A stretch of DNA of 60,000 nt from Membranipora membranacea (Eukaryota > Bryozoa > Gymnolaemata > Cheilostomatida > Membraniporidae), in contig OU612065.1 in assembly GCA_914767715.1 (NCBI GenBank), forward strand, positions 32,366,001-32,426,000, in the 5' to 3' direction. Positions 48,074-59,932 of this stretch are shown piece by piece. The stretch's first letter is position 1. Every line of letters starts with the position of its first letter. Both the position numbers and the translations under genes were made by a program. The notes under the pieces are model-generated. The model had not been told where the DNA came from. It did no database searches and worked only from the letters and a program-made list of their open reading frames with translations.

Positions 48074-51000
48074 ATGGCGATCAGAAACATGTCGATGTTT
48101 AAAGTGAGTCTATGTTATTATGCACTTTTCATTTGCCAGACAAAATCGTTCGGGTCTTTAACCTTTGTGATCACATGAAGCTGTGGCTTCAAATGAAGTT
48201 AGGTGTTAGAGTTTGCACTTTAGGTCCTTGTGGGTGTTTGGAAGAGTCTCAGAATGCGGGGCTCTCAAACATCGAATGCAAGTTACCATTTGTGATGGGA
48301 TGGATGTGAGTTATGACCATATCTTTCAGTGTTTTATGTTTGATAAGGAAGTCGTCTTCCTCTTCAAGTTTATGTGGTTGAGAACACGTTTCCGCAGTTT
48401 CACATTTGCTGTACCTTCCTAGGGCACATTTTCTGGCCATTCCCCAGTATGTGGCAAGTTGAGTGGAACCTGAAGGGGCATGATCCGTCGTACATCCGTA
48501 GCAAATTACTTTACTTTCGCCAATCCAACTGCCTACATCCTCCTATCCTTGCGACTCTCCAATCGCCAAGAGACTTTCTTGGTAGGTTGCAAGCAGAAGC
48601 CATGCTATGTTGCACAGCAAAGCTTGGTACTTGTTTAGATGAGTCTGAACCCAATGAAAAGGGTCAGTAGGTTCCCCAAATATGCCTGACCTTACCTGCT
48701 GCACAACACTGCCTGTAACTTCGCAGGCCCACCATTTCAGTGTTCAAAACATTTATCAGACAGGAATGTAAACACTTATACACTTGACCCATTACCACAT
48801 TGTGGAAGCATGCTGAGATATACAAATCTCAGATATGGTTATCAGGCAGACCGTTTTTAGTTTGTGGCTGCACTATCATGGTAGGTCTTCAGTTTAAGAT
48901 AAATGCTTTTTGCATATTCTTATTCTTATTTTTGCCTATTCTTACAATATAAAGGCATCATTCTCATCATATTTTTTAGTGCTTTTGGCTGGTACAGTTT
49001 GCAGTGTGTTGCGCAAGTTCTGCAGAAGGCTCCAACCTAAAAGACGCGTAAGTGGAAAAATGATTGATCGATCGATCGTTGTTTCTCTCCTCATTTCCCT
49101 CATTACCTCATTACCTTCGACCATTTAAAGTTGCAGTGAGAATATTTGAAAGGTCATTGCATTAACTTCCACTTTTGAAGTTGTAGCTGAACTTGACTGA
49201 GAGAGTTTAGCTTTTATTATTAGACTAATGTATAGTATTTGTCTATGCAGATATTTTCTTGACACTATTGAGACACAATTACATAGTTCCTGACATCCCA
49301 TTACCACATCATTTTTTCTCGTAAGTGGTTTCCCAACAGATACTAAAAATGAGAGCTCTGTGGGATTTTTGAAAAAGAATTATGTGATGCATTATGAGAA
49401 ATAAAAGAAAATTGATCCTTACTCAGATGAAGGAATTAGAGACTCCTTTCCTTTCCTTTCCTCAGATGACCCCTAAGCTCTAAGCTCCTATTATCCATGT
49501 CGACTCTTGAGGAAGCAAACTTCAGTTTTTTTTTCTGTTCAACCTGTTGGCTTTGAATGTTGATTCTAGCAGAGATTTTTCTGGGAAACAAGAGAAGGCA
49601 CAATTTATCAAGGATTGTTTGGATTTGCCTCTTGCTATCTCCAGCACATCATTGTTTTCCGAACACCTCAATACAACTCTTATTCAATTATTTTTGTTTA
49701 AGGTTCCAGACGCCAACACCGTTGATAGTTGTTAACAGTACTCAAATTGCAGTCCATATCGAGGTTGACTTGCTCGCACCATCCAATATCCTCTATGTTG
49801 AGGCACATGCAATTATGAGTTCAGACAGGGCAGGGAGGTCAAAGGCGGTGGTTGGCAGTGTAACTGAAGCGGGCCACGTAAATGGCGTCAATGGTAGATT
49901 TGTATGGATCAAAGGCTTTGTTCAAACCTCTGCTACAAAAATCGTCATGACAGACAGCTGGAATCACTGCCTTCGCTCTTTTGATCGTTCTTCAGGTCTT
50001 ACTTCAGATTTTGCTGGAGTCTGCGGAGGCCGAGGCTATAAGGATGGTCCCAATGCTCGGTTTCATTATCCAAATTCAATAATAAAAGATCGACTTGACC
50101 CCTGTCAACTTTTAGTGACCGATAGCCACAGTAAAGCAGTCAGGACCGTTGGCATGGATGGATCTTATGTAGGAACCTTCGTAAAATCCAGCACTCTGTT
50201 CTCTCTGAGAGGTATAGCACAGGATACAATGGGCACCCTATATCTCATGGCTAACAATGGCATATTCAGAGTTGACTATGATCAGCGACAGCCCATCTTG
50301 CTTGCAGGATCTACTGATCACCAATTCAAAGATGGAGATTTGTCAACATCAGGGTTTTCAATTGTCCAAGAAGCAATATTCCTCAGAGAGAACCTTCTTG
50401 TCGTGGCAGACAGTGCTAACAACAAACTGAGACTAATCGATTTGATTGAGAAAAAAGTTTCAAGCATCGAATGCCCTCCCATCAAAACACCATCAGCGCT
50501 TTGGGCAGCCAACGGTATGCTGTACATTGGAGGGGCTGGCAGTGTGAGAATGCTGAAGTGTGAGTATGCAATACATCCTCTCTTTTTAAGTGAAAGATGT
50601 TTCAAGTTTTCAAGTCAAGCCTGATTGCAGATTGATATTCTTGCATGTTGATACATAACATCAACCCCCTCCCCCAAAATCAAAGATCTCAATGAGTAAA
50701 CTGTACAGACAGAAACTCATCTTCTCAGCCAAGCAATCAAGAGATAGTCTTACTTTACCTCCCAAGACTATTAAGGCCAATATTTCAGTATTGGTATTCT
50801 AATCTTTTAATAGTAATTTGAAAGGAATTTGTTTGATAATACACCATCTTAGGATTTGTCCTTGATGCGAAAAAGTTGTTTGATAAAACTTCCGTTATCG
50901 AAACTGGGTTGTGATCTTTTTATTTATTTTGATATTCTGCAGGTCCAACCGGTTTGTGCATTACCCCTGTGTTCAGTGGCTCCAATGGAAACTGTGACAA

Positions 51001-52903
51001 TGGCAGACATAGCACAAGGAAGACCCTAACAACTGGAAAGCTAACATCAACAACCAAATCCTCAACAATACCAACAACTCATCCAACAACAAAACCTATG
51101 ACCACTCAAACAACGGCACCAAAAACACAGAACACTGAAAAAGTAACTAAAGATCCAGCGGGAACAAGTACCATGATCCCAATTCGAAATTGTCAAAGCA
51201 GGAACATAACAGCATATGTGAAGACTGATGGAGAAAGACCGCTAATCCAAATAACTGAAAACTACAGCACACATCTTCCTCTGGGTCAACATACCTTCCG
51301 CTTTGAAAAGGATGGAGGAATATTCTGCATCACCCATGTAATGGTTACCAAAGGTAAGACTTGCGTTATTTCATTGTCATCGTCATCATTCAGCTACCTG
51401 TAGTGAAGTAGTGAATCTAATAATGGTTAAACATTATTTGAGATTTTTAACCAACCCTCCATCGACATTATAGCTAGTTTATGATATAAAAATGGCTCAT
51501 TAATCTATCACTATTTATAACACAATAACTATATCGTTTTGATATGTACTTGCAGACACACCAAGACAACAGCTGTCTTTCCAGGCACGATATAAAATTG
51601 GCTGTTCGGAGTTATCAAACCCTATTGTCAGGGGTGCTCTGACTGCTGTGCTAAACAACTACATAATCCTCATGAAAGGAATCTGTCAATCAGGTGACAC
51701 AAAAACTTTGGTTCAAAATCATGAATGATGTAATACCTGATGATCTTTGAAGCGGAGCAGAATGTATATCACATCTAGCTTACATCAATGAGCTTGCTTT
51801 AGATAAATCCAATGCATGGTGCCCTATCATGAATGATGACTCTGCAATTCTATGGGAAGTTTTCTGTTCTGTAGATTGTACGCTGTCAGAATCATCAGGT
51901 GCAACTTACAAATGCGAGAATGATGAACTGACAGTCTTGTGGCCCACGGCAAACACATATGATTCACTTACGGTAAACCTTCCAGCAAATGTGAATAGGA
52001 GACTGATTGAACAGAGCAAGCTCCCAATCCTGCACATTGTTGTTTTTTCTGGAGCCCCAAGGTAAGAACTGTACATAATGTTATCGTTTACTATCTCATT
52101 GGATCGCCCTTTGAGCATCTTCAGAAAAAATAAGGATAGATTCAAAGTTATCCTCTTTGTTGCTTCGAAAATTAGACTAGCTTAACTTATTTGCCCTGTG
52201 CTCTATTAAAAAATTCAGTTTTCAATTAGAATTAAACCGTTTCCGAAAGGTTTGGTGCCATGCATCAACTCATTCACCCCGCTATCACAAAAATAGCCTA
52301 ATTAAGACTATGTTTTAGGAAGTCCCCCAAAACCCTCTGAACTCTCTTTCAAATATTTAGCATGAAATAATTTCCGTAAATCTTCGACTGTACTATTGAG
52401 ATAAATGAAAGGCCATTATAACCTGTCATGAGATTGGACACTGTAAATCTTTACTCTGCTGGTGACCCTTGTGTTCATCAATATCAAAGTACAATAGCAA
52501 GTCATAAGAGGTTGCGAAATCTGTCCAGGAATGTCACTTTCCTCTACCTGTCCGGGTATATTGTTATAGGAGGTTGGTTTGTCTATTGTTGGGAGGATGT
52601 AACACTGAGACACATTGATGTCAAAAGCAACCAACAGTGTACACACAAACAAGACACACTTTCACATATTATTGGGAGGAGAGGACAAATACAAGATCCC
52701 GCAACCTCTCTACAATATCATCATTCACTAAGAAAACAGAAACCATGAATTGATTATTATGAGTCTTTGATTTTGTCAAATTATATCTTCACAGGGTTGT
52801 TTATCCAGAGAAAACAGAGTCAGGGTCATATGCTGATCTTGTTCTAGCTCCTGTCTGCCCGGATGACACCACATACAGTACAGCATGGAAAGTTTGTCGT
52901 TAG
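48074..52903 (+). CDS. Secreted NHL propeller / Ser-Thr-rich linker / HYR-like protein
   Basis: Seven exons: 48074-48103, 48980-49047, 49703-50559, 50943-51353, 51556-51693, 51761-52061 and 52795-52903 (TAG); phases 0, 2, 1, 1, 1, 2 all join, giving ~637 residues. The first two exons make the signal peptide (MAIRNMSMFKCFWLVQFAVC, then CASSAEG). Exon 3 carries NHL-type blades: RFVWIKGFVQTSATKIVMTD, NHCLRSFDRSSGLTSDFAGV, DGPNARFHYPNSI, LLVTDSHSKAVRTVGMDGSY and LLVVADSANNKLRLIDL. Exon 4 has a Thr/Pro-rich mucin-like stretch, then LPLGQHTFRFEKDGGIFCIT, which resembles a HYR domain end. Later exons are Cys-containing and unassigned; no TM is seen. Intron 1 is long (876 bp) with only unmatched open frames. 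At exon 6 the acceptor could be 51757 or 51760. Confidence 0.82.
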
Positions 52904-53207
52904 CTTTGAAAAACTATGCAATAGCATGCTGATCGTAAACCTTAATTCATAATTGAAACAGTCTTGATGAGGTTAACTACCCTGAGGGGTTTTAAAATTT
53001 ATGTACCAATGTAAAGTTACTACTGATGAATTGTATCTCATGAAATTATCATGAATCAAATGGAAATGCTCAGTGTGTTACGAAAACAGCATGATGCATG
53101 TCATTTAAAACTGCTATATTTTCTAAATATTTTAATTGTTAAGGCAGACAGAAAAATATACTAAAGAAATATCCTTCGGTTTTGATGGTAAGGTTGTGGG
53201 CAGCCTG

Positions 53208-53584
53208 ATACTGACAGGGTATACTGACAGGGTATACTGACAGCATATACTGACAGCAAATACTGACAGTGTATACTGGCAGCGTGTACTGACAGCGTAT
53301 ACTGACAGCGTGTATTGACAGCATATACTGACAGCGTATACTGACAGCATATACTGACAGTGTATACTAACAGCGTATACTGACAGAGTATACTGACAGC
53401 ATGTACTGACAGCAAATACTGACAGTGTATACTGACAGCGTGTACTGACAGCAAATACTGACAGTGTATACTGACAGCGTGTACTGACAGCGTATACTGA
53501 CAGCGTGTATTGACAGCGTATACTGACAGCGTATACTGACAGCATATACTGACAGCGTACACTGACAGCGTATACTGACAGTTT
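53208..53584 (+). repeat. 13-bp minisatellite (tactgacagcgta), ~29 units
   Basis: Near-perfect array; variants swap gcgta, gcata, gcaaa, gtgta and gcgtg. The unit lacks stops in every minus-strand frame, so three overlapping long open frames appear (VSIRCQYTLSVYA pattern). These are not genes. The array abuts the body of a repeat that is also present at 59.8 kb. Confidence 0.96.
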
Positions 53585-53746
53585 TGGCAGCTTGCTGGAC
53601 TCACAGTTCAGGAGGTCTTTTATGGCCTCACATTTAAGATGCATTCTAGTTTTCTAGGTTGTATCACATTCTCAGTATGATGATTTAGGGCACCTTGGTT
53701 TCCCTCTTAAGGGGCATCCTGATCTTCTGTTTCTAACTAAACAGCA
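53577..53746 (+). mobile_element. Body of the putative U2-derived SINE, copy 1
   Basis: Aligns along its whole length with 59772-59932: shared blocks agttttggcagct, tatggcctcac, gatgcattcta, tttctagg, attctcagtatga and tctgtttct...aaacagca. The U2-like head is not recognisable here; the 13-bp minisatellite occupies the place where it should be. Confidence 0.8.
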
Positions 53747-54016
53747 ATTGTATGGTGATTGGCAAGTACCTGTGATAAAAAAAAATGTTGTTTAAAATAA
53801 AGTATCATTACATTTCAATCTCGTTTGTAGCACCATATTTGATATGGTTTGCTTAAAATTTTGAATTATTCAGAATTGAGCTGATGAGCGTAGCCCTTGC
53901 TGCAAAGGGAACACTCAAGTCAGAAACATTTTTTTTATGATATTGCAAACAAAATAATTATTTCTGTACATCCTATCCTAACTTGATTCGGTAGCATTCT
54001 GATTTTAAGAAATTTT

Positions 54017-54975
54017 TCAAGTGCCAGGTGTGCCGTCTTCTCTATCCGCACCAGTCGCACCCACAGGTACTGCAGCTCCAGCGACACAGGAGTAGGAGGT
54101 GGCTCAGTTGGTTAGAGCGCCGTATCTTCAGCATGTAAATATTGAAGGTCGTGGGTGCGAATCCCACTGCAGTCCGGCGACTATTGTGCTTCAACCTGCC
54201 TGCAAACAGCAGAGAGCAATCTGGTACAGATATTGCTGACTAGCTCCAAAGGCAAATAATATTTCTCCTGCCCATGCTTCAGGATCTTGCGTGTGATATG
54301 ACAACTAATTTTGATCAACTTTTAATCAACCATCACTACCTGGCAATCCTGGTGCACCCAGGGCTCCATCTGTGCCAACAGCTCCAGGGGCACCTGGAAC
54401 ACCATCAGATCCTGGTGATCCCATATCAAATTGTCACAAAAAATAGCCGGTTATAAACTAGCAAACCTTTTTCTTGTAGCACCAGAGTAACGAATAATAA
54501 AGATCTACCAAATTGAAGAATCAGAAGGCAGTATTAGCTTGACTAGAGCGGTCAGCTTATATTTACTTCCCAGTTTCTATTTAGATGGACTTGCATGTTT
54601 GTACCTTTAGCCTCACCACTTTCCGTCCCTCCCTCTCAGAATGCTGCTTGCTCCTGCAACAACGAATGAATAAATGAATAATGAACAAAGTTTAGAAAAA
54701 AGAATGAACAATGGTAAGGAGCGATTGTAGAAAAAAATCAGTGCAATATGACAGAACCTAACAACAGAGCTCAGTGTTTTATTTATACACTATCAACAGC
54801 GCCTGTATGTTACGGAAATGTTTGTATGGAAAAATGAACTTGACGAAAGCTTCATGCGACAGTAAGACATAAAAAAGAAGACCTACCATTCAAGGAAATT
54901 CCATTCACTGTACTTTCAGTTATCATCATCCTCATCACCGGGCTATCAAGAGTTACTTGTTCACGCCATAAGAGA
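54017..54975 (-). pseudogene. Collagen-like exon remnants
   Basis: Minus-strand 54421-54340 reads nine Gly-X-Y triplets (GSPGSDGVPGAPGAVGTDGA, then LGAPGLPG) ending at a gtagtg donor, but no acceptor AG precedes it. 54085-54017 reads GAAVPVGATGADREDGTPGT then TGA, a Gly-X-Y register with two glycines lost. Upstream, a phase 1-1 open stretch (~54965-54894, MMITESTVNGISL) and a 37-bp stretch (54653-54617, ILRGRDGK) could be earlier exons. Collagen-like origin is clear; intactness is doubtful. Confidence 0.55.
54093..54177 (+). repeat. tRNA-like sequence (SINE head or tRNA pseudogene)
   Basis: An A box (ggtggctcagttggttagag, GCTC/GAGC D stem) and a B box (gggtgcgaatccc on a perfect GTGGG/CCCAC T stem). 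The D-to-T spacing is ~8 nt too long and the acceptor stem does not pair, so it is not a working tRNA. It lies between two collagen-like remnants, on the opposite strand. Confidence 0.55.
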
Positions 54976-57900
54976 AGACAACTATGAACTACTTATTAAC
55001 TTGTATCACCACATTGTTTAAATTTGTAGGTAATCTATCAACTTAATCAGGTGCAACTATTGACCACTTTCTCTAATCTATCTAGGCGAGCATTGACATC
55101 AATTGATGTGTCAATATAAGCAGCAACAACTGATAGCGTAACCACCAAAACAGCGAATGAGTGAGTCTAACACTAAAACCGACATATCATTGGTCCTGGC
55201 AACTTTTCTTGGCAGACTGATGACTGACATCAATTGTAATTGCTATTTTACACTATGATAGCAGGTTCAAGGCCCCTCACAGCAATTGACTTGGGGTTTT
55301 TTAAGCTGAGTTAAGTAGAGATATGGTATGATTAGTATCACCAAATATGACACGCACATGTGCAATCAGTTACTTAACTTTGCAGTCAAGTGCAAGAGAC
55401 ACATGATAAGCTATTTTTGTGCCTCGCCTCAACTACGATCATATTCCCAAACAAAATTCTGACAAAAAATGGAAAGCGACTTACAGACACCAGTTGTCCA
55501 AGAGTGAATTAATGTGTGTTTTTTGAACCAGCCACCTATGCAGCATCTTCAAGCTTTTATTGCTTCACTTGACCAGGAATGGGAGGAATGTGCTACAACA
55601 GAACGCCATTCGATTGTTGATATCATGGAATCATTTATCACCACCTGTCAATGTTCAATGCAAGTAACTCTGCAGGTGATGCAACATACAACATGTCACT
55701 GACACACACAAATTAGGTTTATCTGAAACTCAATTTCAAAGTTTTTCCCTTAACTCAAAGTCTTCAGTTTGTATACAGAAACACAATTTTTCTTTCATCC
55801 TGATGCGGTGATTGTCTCTATGGCGTTTGGAGTTATGGTACTTGATATATGTGTATTTATATAATTTACAACTATGTAACGTATTCAAGATAGTGTTGTT
55901 AGGGTATAGGGTCAAAGTCTGATGAGGGAAGAATGTTGCCAGAGGAAAATGCAGGGAGAGCTGTAACTTGATGTTGCTATTTATTGTTGAGAACCCCTAT
56001 CCATCTCTTCCTACAGTCATAATTATTAACCTCTGGGCGGCTGTATCAAAATATAACCGTTTATTGACCTTTGAAATCCTGTACCACGCTTACTGCTTCA
56101 GGACTTATACGAGCTTAGTCTACGCACATTTAGGGAAACCAGTGGAATAAAAAATTATCCTGACTGACAGCCTACGGCCATACTGCTGCCAAAAGGAAAA
56201 TGCTGTTACATTATCTTGCAACTTACAGTGGCGTTAAAAAATGTTCATGTTCTATTTTTTCACCCTCAAAGCAGTTATACCAAGCTAGGTTTCATGTATA
56301 TAGAAAGTGCAGTACCATAGTGGGTGTATGAGTAATTCATTGTAAGGGTAATTCTCACCAATATATTCAAATAATTTTATTTGACCTTTTTAGTCTCACT
56401 GTACAAAACTTACATGACCTTAATCAACAGGCAAAATCAAATGCAATGGTTTAAAAATTGAAGCTGGCAGACAAATCTACGCACTGATGATGCTAAAAAA
56501 AATTTATCTTTCCTTTTCTTAGCTAGAGCAAATATTTTGATGTTTATATTAATTCACCCTGTTGGCAATGATACTGGTACAGTATAGTGTAGAAGATTCT
56601 TATTGATCGTAGCGAATGCATAAGTGCATCAGTGAAGGGTATTCTTATTTTTAAGATTGAATTATCCAAAGCTGTAAATGCGAGGTTGGGTTGGTCAGTG
56701 GTTTATTGCTGGTCTTGAGTACATTTTATTTATTTTAAAATACGTTGAAACAATGTTTTTTGGTTTGCTTTAAGTCCTGATATTAAAACTAAAATATCAG
56801 CTCCCTGCAACAGCCACTTTAAAAACTCCAAGGTACAGATAATATGGCAAAATTATACAATTTACTTTGACGAAAAATCTTTCTATTTTAAACCCCGTAA
56901 AAACTCTGTTTTCCGGTCTGTATCTAGACCCTGGTATCTGAATTCTGATATCAAAATTAAAATATAAGCTTCCTGTGATGGTTGCTTCAAAAGTTAGTCC
57001 TTTGCCAGAAGTTTGGAAAATTACAAGGCACGGATATGGCAAAATTATTCAATTTATTTTGACAAACATTTTTTCTATCTTCAAATCCATTTAATCAATG
57101 TTTCCACTTTGCCCTGATATAAAAACTAAAATATTAGATTTGTGCAACGGTTACTATGAAAATAGGAATTATGCCAGAAATCAAATAGAACTCCCAGGCA
57201 CAGATATGGCGAATTTATACAAATTTTTGTGATGGAAAATCTTACTATCTTAAAACTATCTTTAAATCTTTAAGCTATGTTTCCGGTTTGTAACAGGGCC
57301 CTCATATCATAAGTATAATATTAGCTTATTACAATAATTGGTATTTGGTAATTTGCCAGAAATCAGGAAAAGTTCTTAGATACAGATTTGACAGTATTAA
57401 CCAGTATATCTTTACTAAAAATCTTTCTACCGTAAAGCCCTCTGGAACTATGCCTTCAGGTTAGCAACTAAACCCTCATACCCAGATACAATTTTCGCTG
57501 TAGCTGCTCAAAAGTGAATGGATGAAGTGCTGCTTTGATAGCAAATCAAGTATTTTACGCAGACAAAAATATTGGGATATTGATTTCTAGGACTTACCAT
57601 TTTTCAGTTTTTAAATTTCATTTCTGAATCATGTGATCACACCTCTACCAGATCAAGTACAGATTCAATGCGAAAAACTTTATTAATACCAATCAGGCAA
57701 TGTGTTTCGCTTGTTTCTGGATGCAATAAATTAAGTGACCCTAATTGATGCATGAAGTTTTACGGCTATAATTATGTCCCTATTTTTAAACAAAAGTAAT
57801 TTATTGGCAAGGTTATAGGGTTTATTATTTGGGTGCCCCAGATGCATAGTTATCAATCACAAGAAGTTTTGAATTTTTGAAATTAAAAAAAATAGTTTAT

Positions 57901-57999
57901 ACAAAGGAAATGATGCAGCGACTACATGAACAACATAGCACTTCTCTGTGACCAATGTGACAGCATAAGTGTAAAGTCTTCAATATCTTAATGCAGAGT
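54976..57999. other. Intergenic region
   Basis: No confident gene. A plus-strand open stretch at ~55547-55676 (HLQAFIASLDQEWEECATTE, then FITTCQCSMQVTLQ) has an acceptor-like ccag before it and a donor (gtgatg) after it, but no partner exon was found. The right part is the satellite array at 56760-57490. Confidence 0.45.
56760..57490. repeat. ~180-bp tandem repeat, about four diverged units
   Basis: The marker atatggcaaaattatacaat recurs near 56841, 57033 and 57204, with a weaker fourth near 57395; accompanying markers are tttgccagaa and tgtttccggttt. Units are much more diverged than in the 23-25 kb array. Read on the minus strand, one unit (tattatacttatgatatgag then ggc) matches the 23-kb unit (tattctacttctgagttgag then ggc), so it is probably the same family in inverted orientation. 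Confidence 0.75.
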
Positions 58000-58976
58000 T
58001 TAGACCTTCTTCATAAGTCTCACTGCTGTGACAGGCTCAGGGGAATGACAAACCATCGTCTACAAAAGAGTAAAAAACGAATTCATAATATCAAATCTTC
58101 ACAAAACAACTTAGTATGCAAGCAACTTGGTTACAGTAAACCAATTTGAGTCAACATCATCCATGCAGAGGGGTGTAGAATGGTTGCGACCTGCAATAAC
58201 ATCTAAATTTTTGAGTATTGTTCATAATATTTATTCAATTACCTCTATAAGCTGCCCGTCCTTGCCAAGCTCAACATATTTTGTACTGTTCCAAGGCGCT
58301 GCCGTCTGTCTCTTAACAAGTTTCTTATCCTCAATTGTGTATGTTGACTGAAATACACCAGAAGAGGAAATATGATGTATGTAAGGTACAATGGATTGTC
58401 TGTAGCAATTGATCATTATCTGTTATATATTCAGTGACTACAAGGAACTGTTCACGTTAGCATCGTATTGGTTATGAAACCTCATAGGTAGCACTGCTGT
58501 TCCTGAATTCTATATCATAAATCCTTTGATTTTCAATCAATGATTTATGGCTTGAAGCATCAAAATATGAAATTCATTGCAATCAGTCAAAATTGCAGAA
58601 AAGTGATTGTATATGGTGATCAGATTATTCAGATTTACAGTTTTGCAGGCATATCTAGAAAATATCTTTATACATTACTACTGCAAACAGATCGGAATTT
58701 TGAACTGATCTAGAACATATTAGAGAGCTCAGATTGATCACATAGTAGTGGTAACAGTTATCACTATGAAGAACAACTCTGAATATACATTATTCAAGCG
58801 TACCTGAAGATGTCTCCCAGCTGGAGAAACCTGATCAAACTGTTCATTTAGCTTGAAAGTAAGGGTATTACTCGCCACACTCGAATGCATCCCATAGGTT
58901 ATCTTGTCACCATCAATTGACCATGTCTCATCAACCTTGGCCCTCATAGCGGCAGCAATCAGTGCAGGGCTCAAAC
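58000..58976 (-). CDS. Fatty-acid-binding protein (FABP/iLBP family), exons 2-4
   Basis: Three exons right to left: 58976-58804 (173 bp), 58347-58243 (105 bp) and 58059-58000 (60 bp with TAA), entered in phase 1 and then phase 0. This is the classic four-exon iLBP plan, whose second exon is usually 173 bp. They read LSPALIAAAMRAKVDETWSI, LTFKLNEQFDQVSPAGRHLQ, STYTIEDKKLVKRQTAAPWN, KYVELGKDGQLIE and TAVRLMKKV. The product would be a small cytosolic ten-stranded barrel that carries fatty acids or retinoids. The terminal R-x-Y carboxylate-binding motif appears as R-L-M, so ligand contact may differ. Exon 1 (~73 bp, start codon) was not found and may lie beyond the right edge or be too diverged. 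Confidence 0.85.
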
Positions 58977-59706
58977 CTGATAATAAGAGATTGAGGGGTA
59001 TCATCATTAAATTGAGTATAACCTTGTATGCAGGGGCAGATCATTGAAGTTAGACCAAAATCTATAGCCTTAAATCCGAAAAAAAACATCCCCGGGTCGT
59101 ATATGTGGCCGATCTGTTGGAGATGTTGCCTTTATGATTGTCCCTGACATACATCTTTTTATGGGAAATTGTGTAAACCTGCATTGATCCCAGAGCTTAA
59201 GAAATTAATACTATTGAGATTAATTTTGACTCATTCAATCGAAAACACAGCAAATCTCCAAATCCAGAAGCAGGCCCAGCCAGCAGCATAATACAGGATA
59301 ACTTATCTACTGAAGAAGGGTAGCATTCTGCGCATGCTCAGCTCTGGGCATGAGCTGATCTCTGCAAAATTGAGTCTCGGAATCCCGAAGCCGACTGATT
59401 GGCCACCTGCTCTGGTGGCATGCTCCCCAATGCGTGTGGAATTGTTATTAATAGTTATCCGCTCTTGTCACTATTAGCTGACCTTGATTGGCAGTTCATG
59501 CAGGGGGTATCCCATTCTCCCTGGCCAAATTTCTTATCGGAACCCAAACTAAACTCATTGTTCTTGCACATGTGCAAATGAAAGTCACGCATGATGGATA
59601 CTTAGGCTTACGACATCCCTTTTGTGGTAATGATCTTTGATCAGTATCAGTGATCTACATGCCCAGTCAGATCACGAGAGTCAGTATGGAAGTGTAGAAC
59701 ACTCAG

Positions 59707-59932
59707 CTTCTCGGCCTATTGGCTAAGATCAAAGTGTCACTGCCAATGGCCGATTAGTGCCAGTTCAGTTTTGGCAGCTCGCTGCACACTTATGATTAGG
59801 AGGTCCTCTATGGCCTCACCTCTAGGATGCATTCTATTTTTCTAGGATGAATCAAATTCTCAGTATGAGGATTAGGGCACATTGCGTCCCTCTTTAGGGG
59901 CAGCCCAATCCTCTGTTTCTTAGCAAACAGCA
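59707..59932 (+). mobile_element. Putative U2-snRNA-derived SINE, copy 2 (full-length)
   Basis: The element begins cttctcggcctattggctaa followed by gatcaaagtgt, matching bases ~5-37 of U2 snRNA with one substitution and one inserted A. It then changes to an unrelated ~160-bp body found also at 53577-53746. The 11-bp string agaacactcag lies directly on both sides (59696-59706 and 59933-59943), a clean target duplication. There is no poly-A tail; the 3' end is aaacagca. Confidence 0.75.

Noticed and set aside
50318-50605. 95-codon minus-strand open frame
   Set aside because: Antisense to the NHL exon 49703-50559.
53132-53644. Long Cys/Tyr-rich repeat protein on the minus strand
   Set aside because: A 13-bp repeat without stops gives open frames in all three registers; there are no splice or start signals.
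54093-54177. Functional tRNA gene
   Set aside because: The D and T arms are good but the acceptor stem does not pair and the spacing between arms is wrong.
59401-59581. Possible first exon of the FABP gene
   Set aside because: Neither strand shows the expected F-x-G-x-W start of the family or a phase-1 donor at the right distance.
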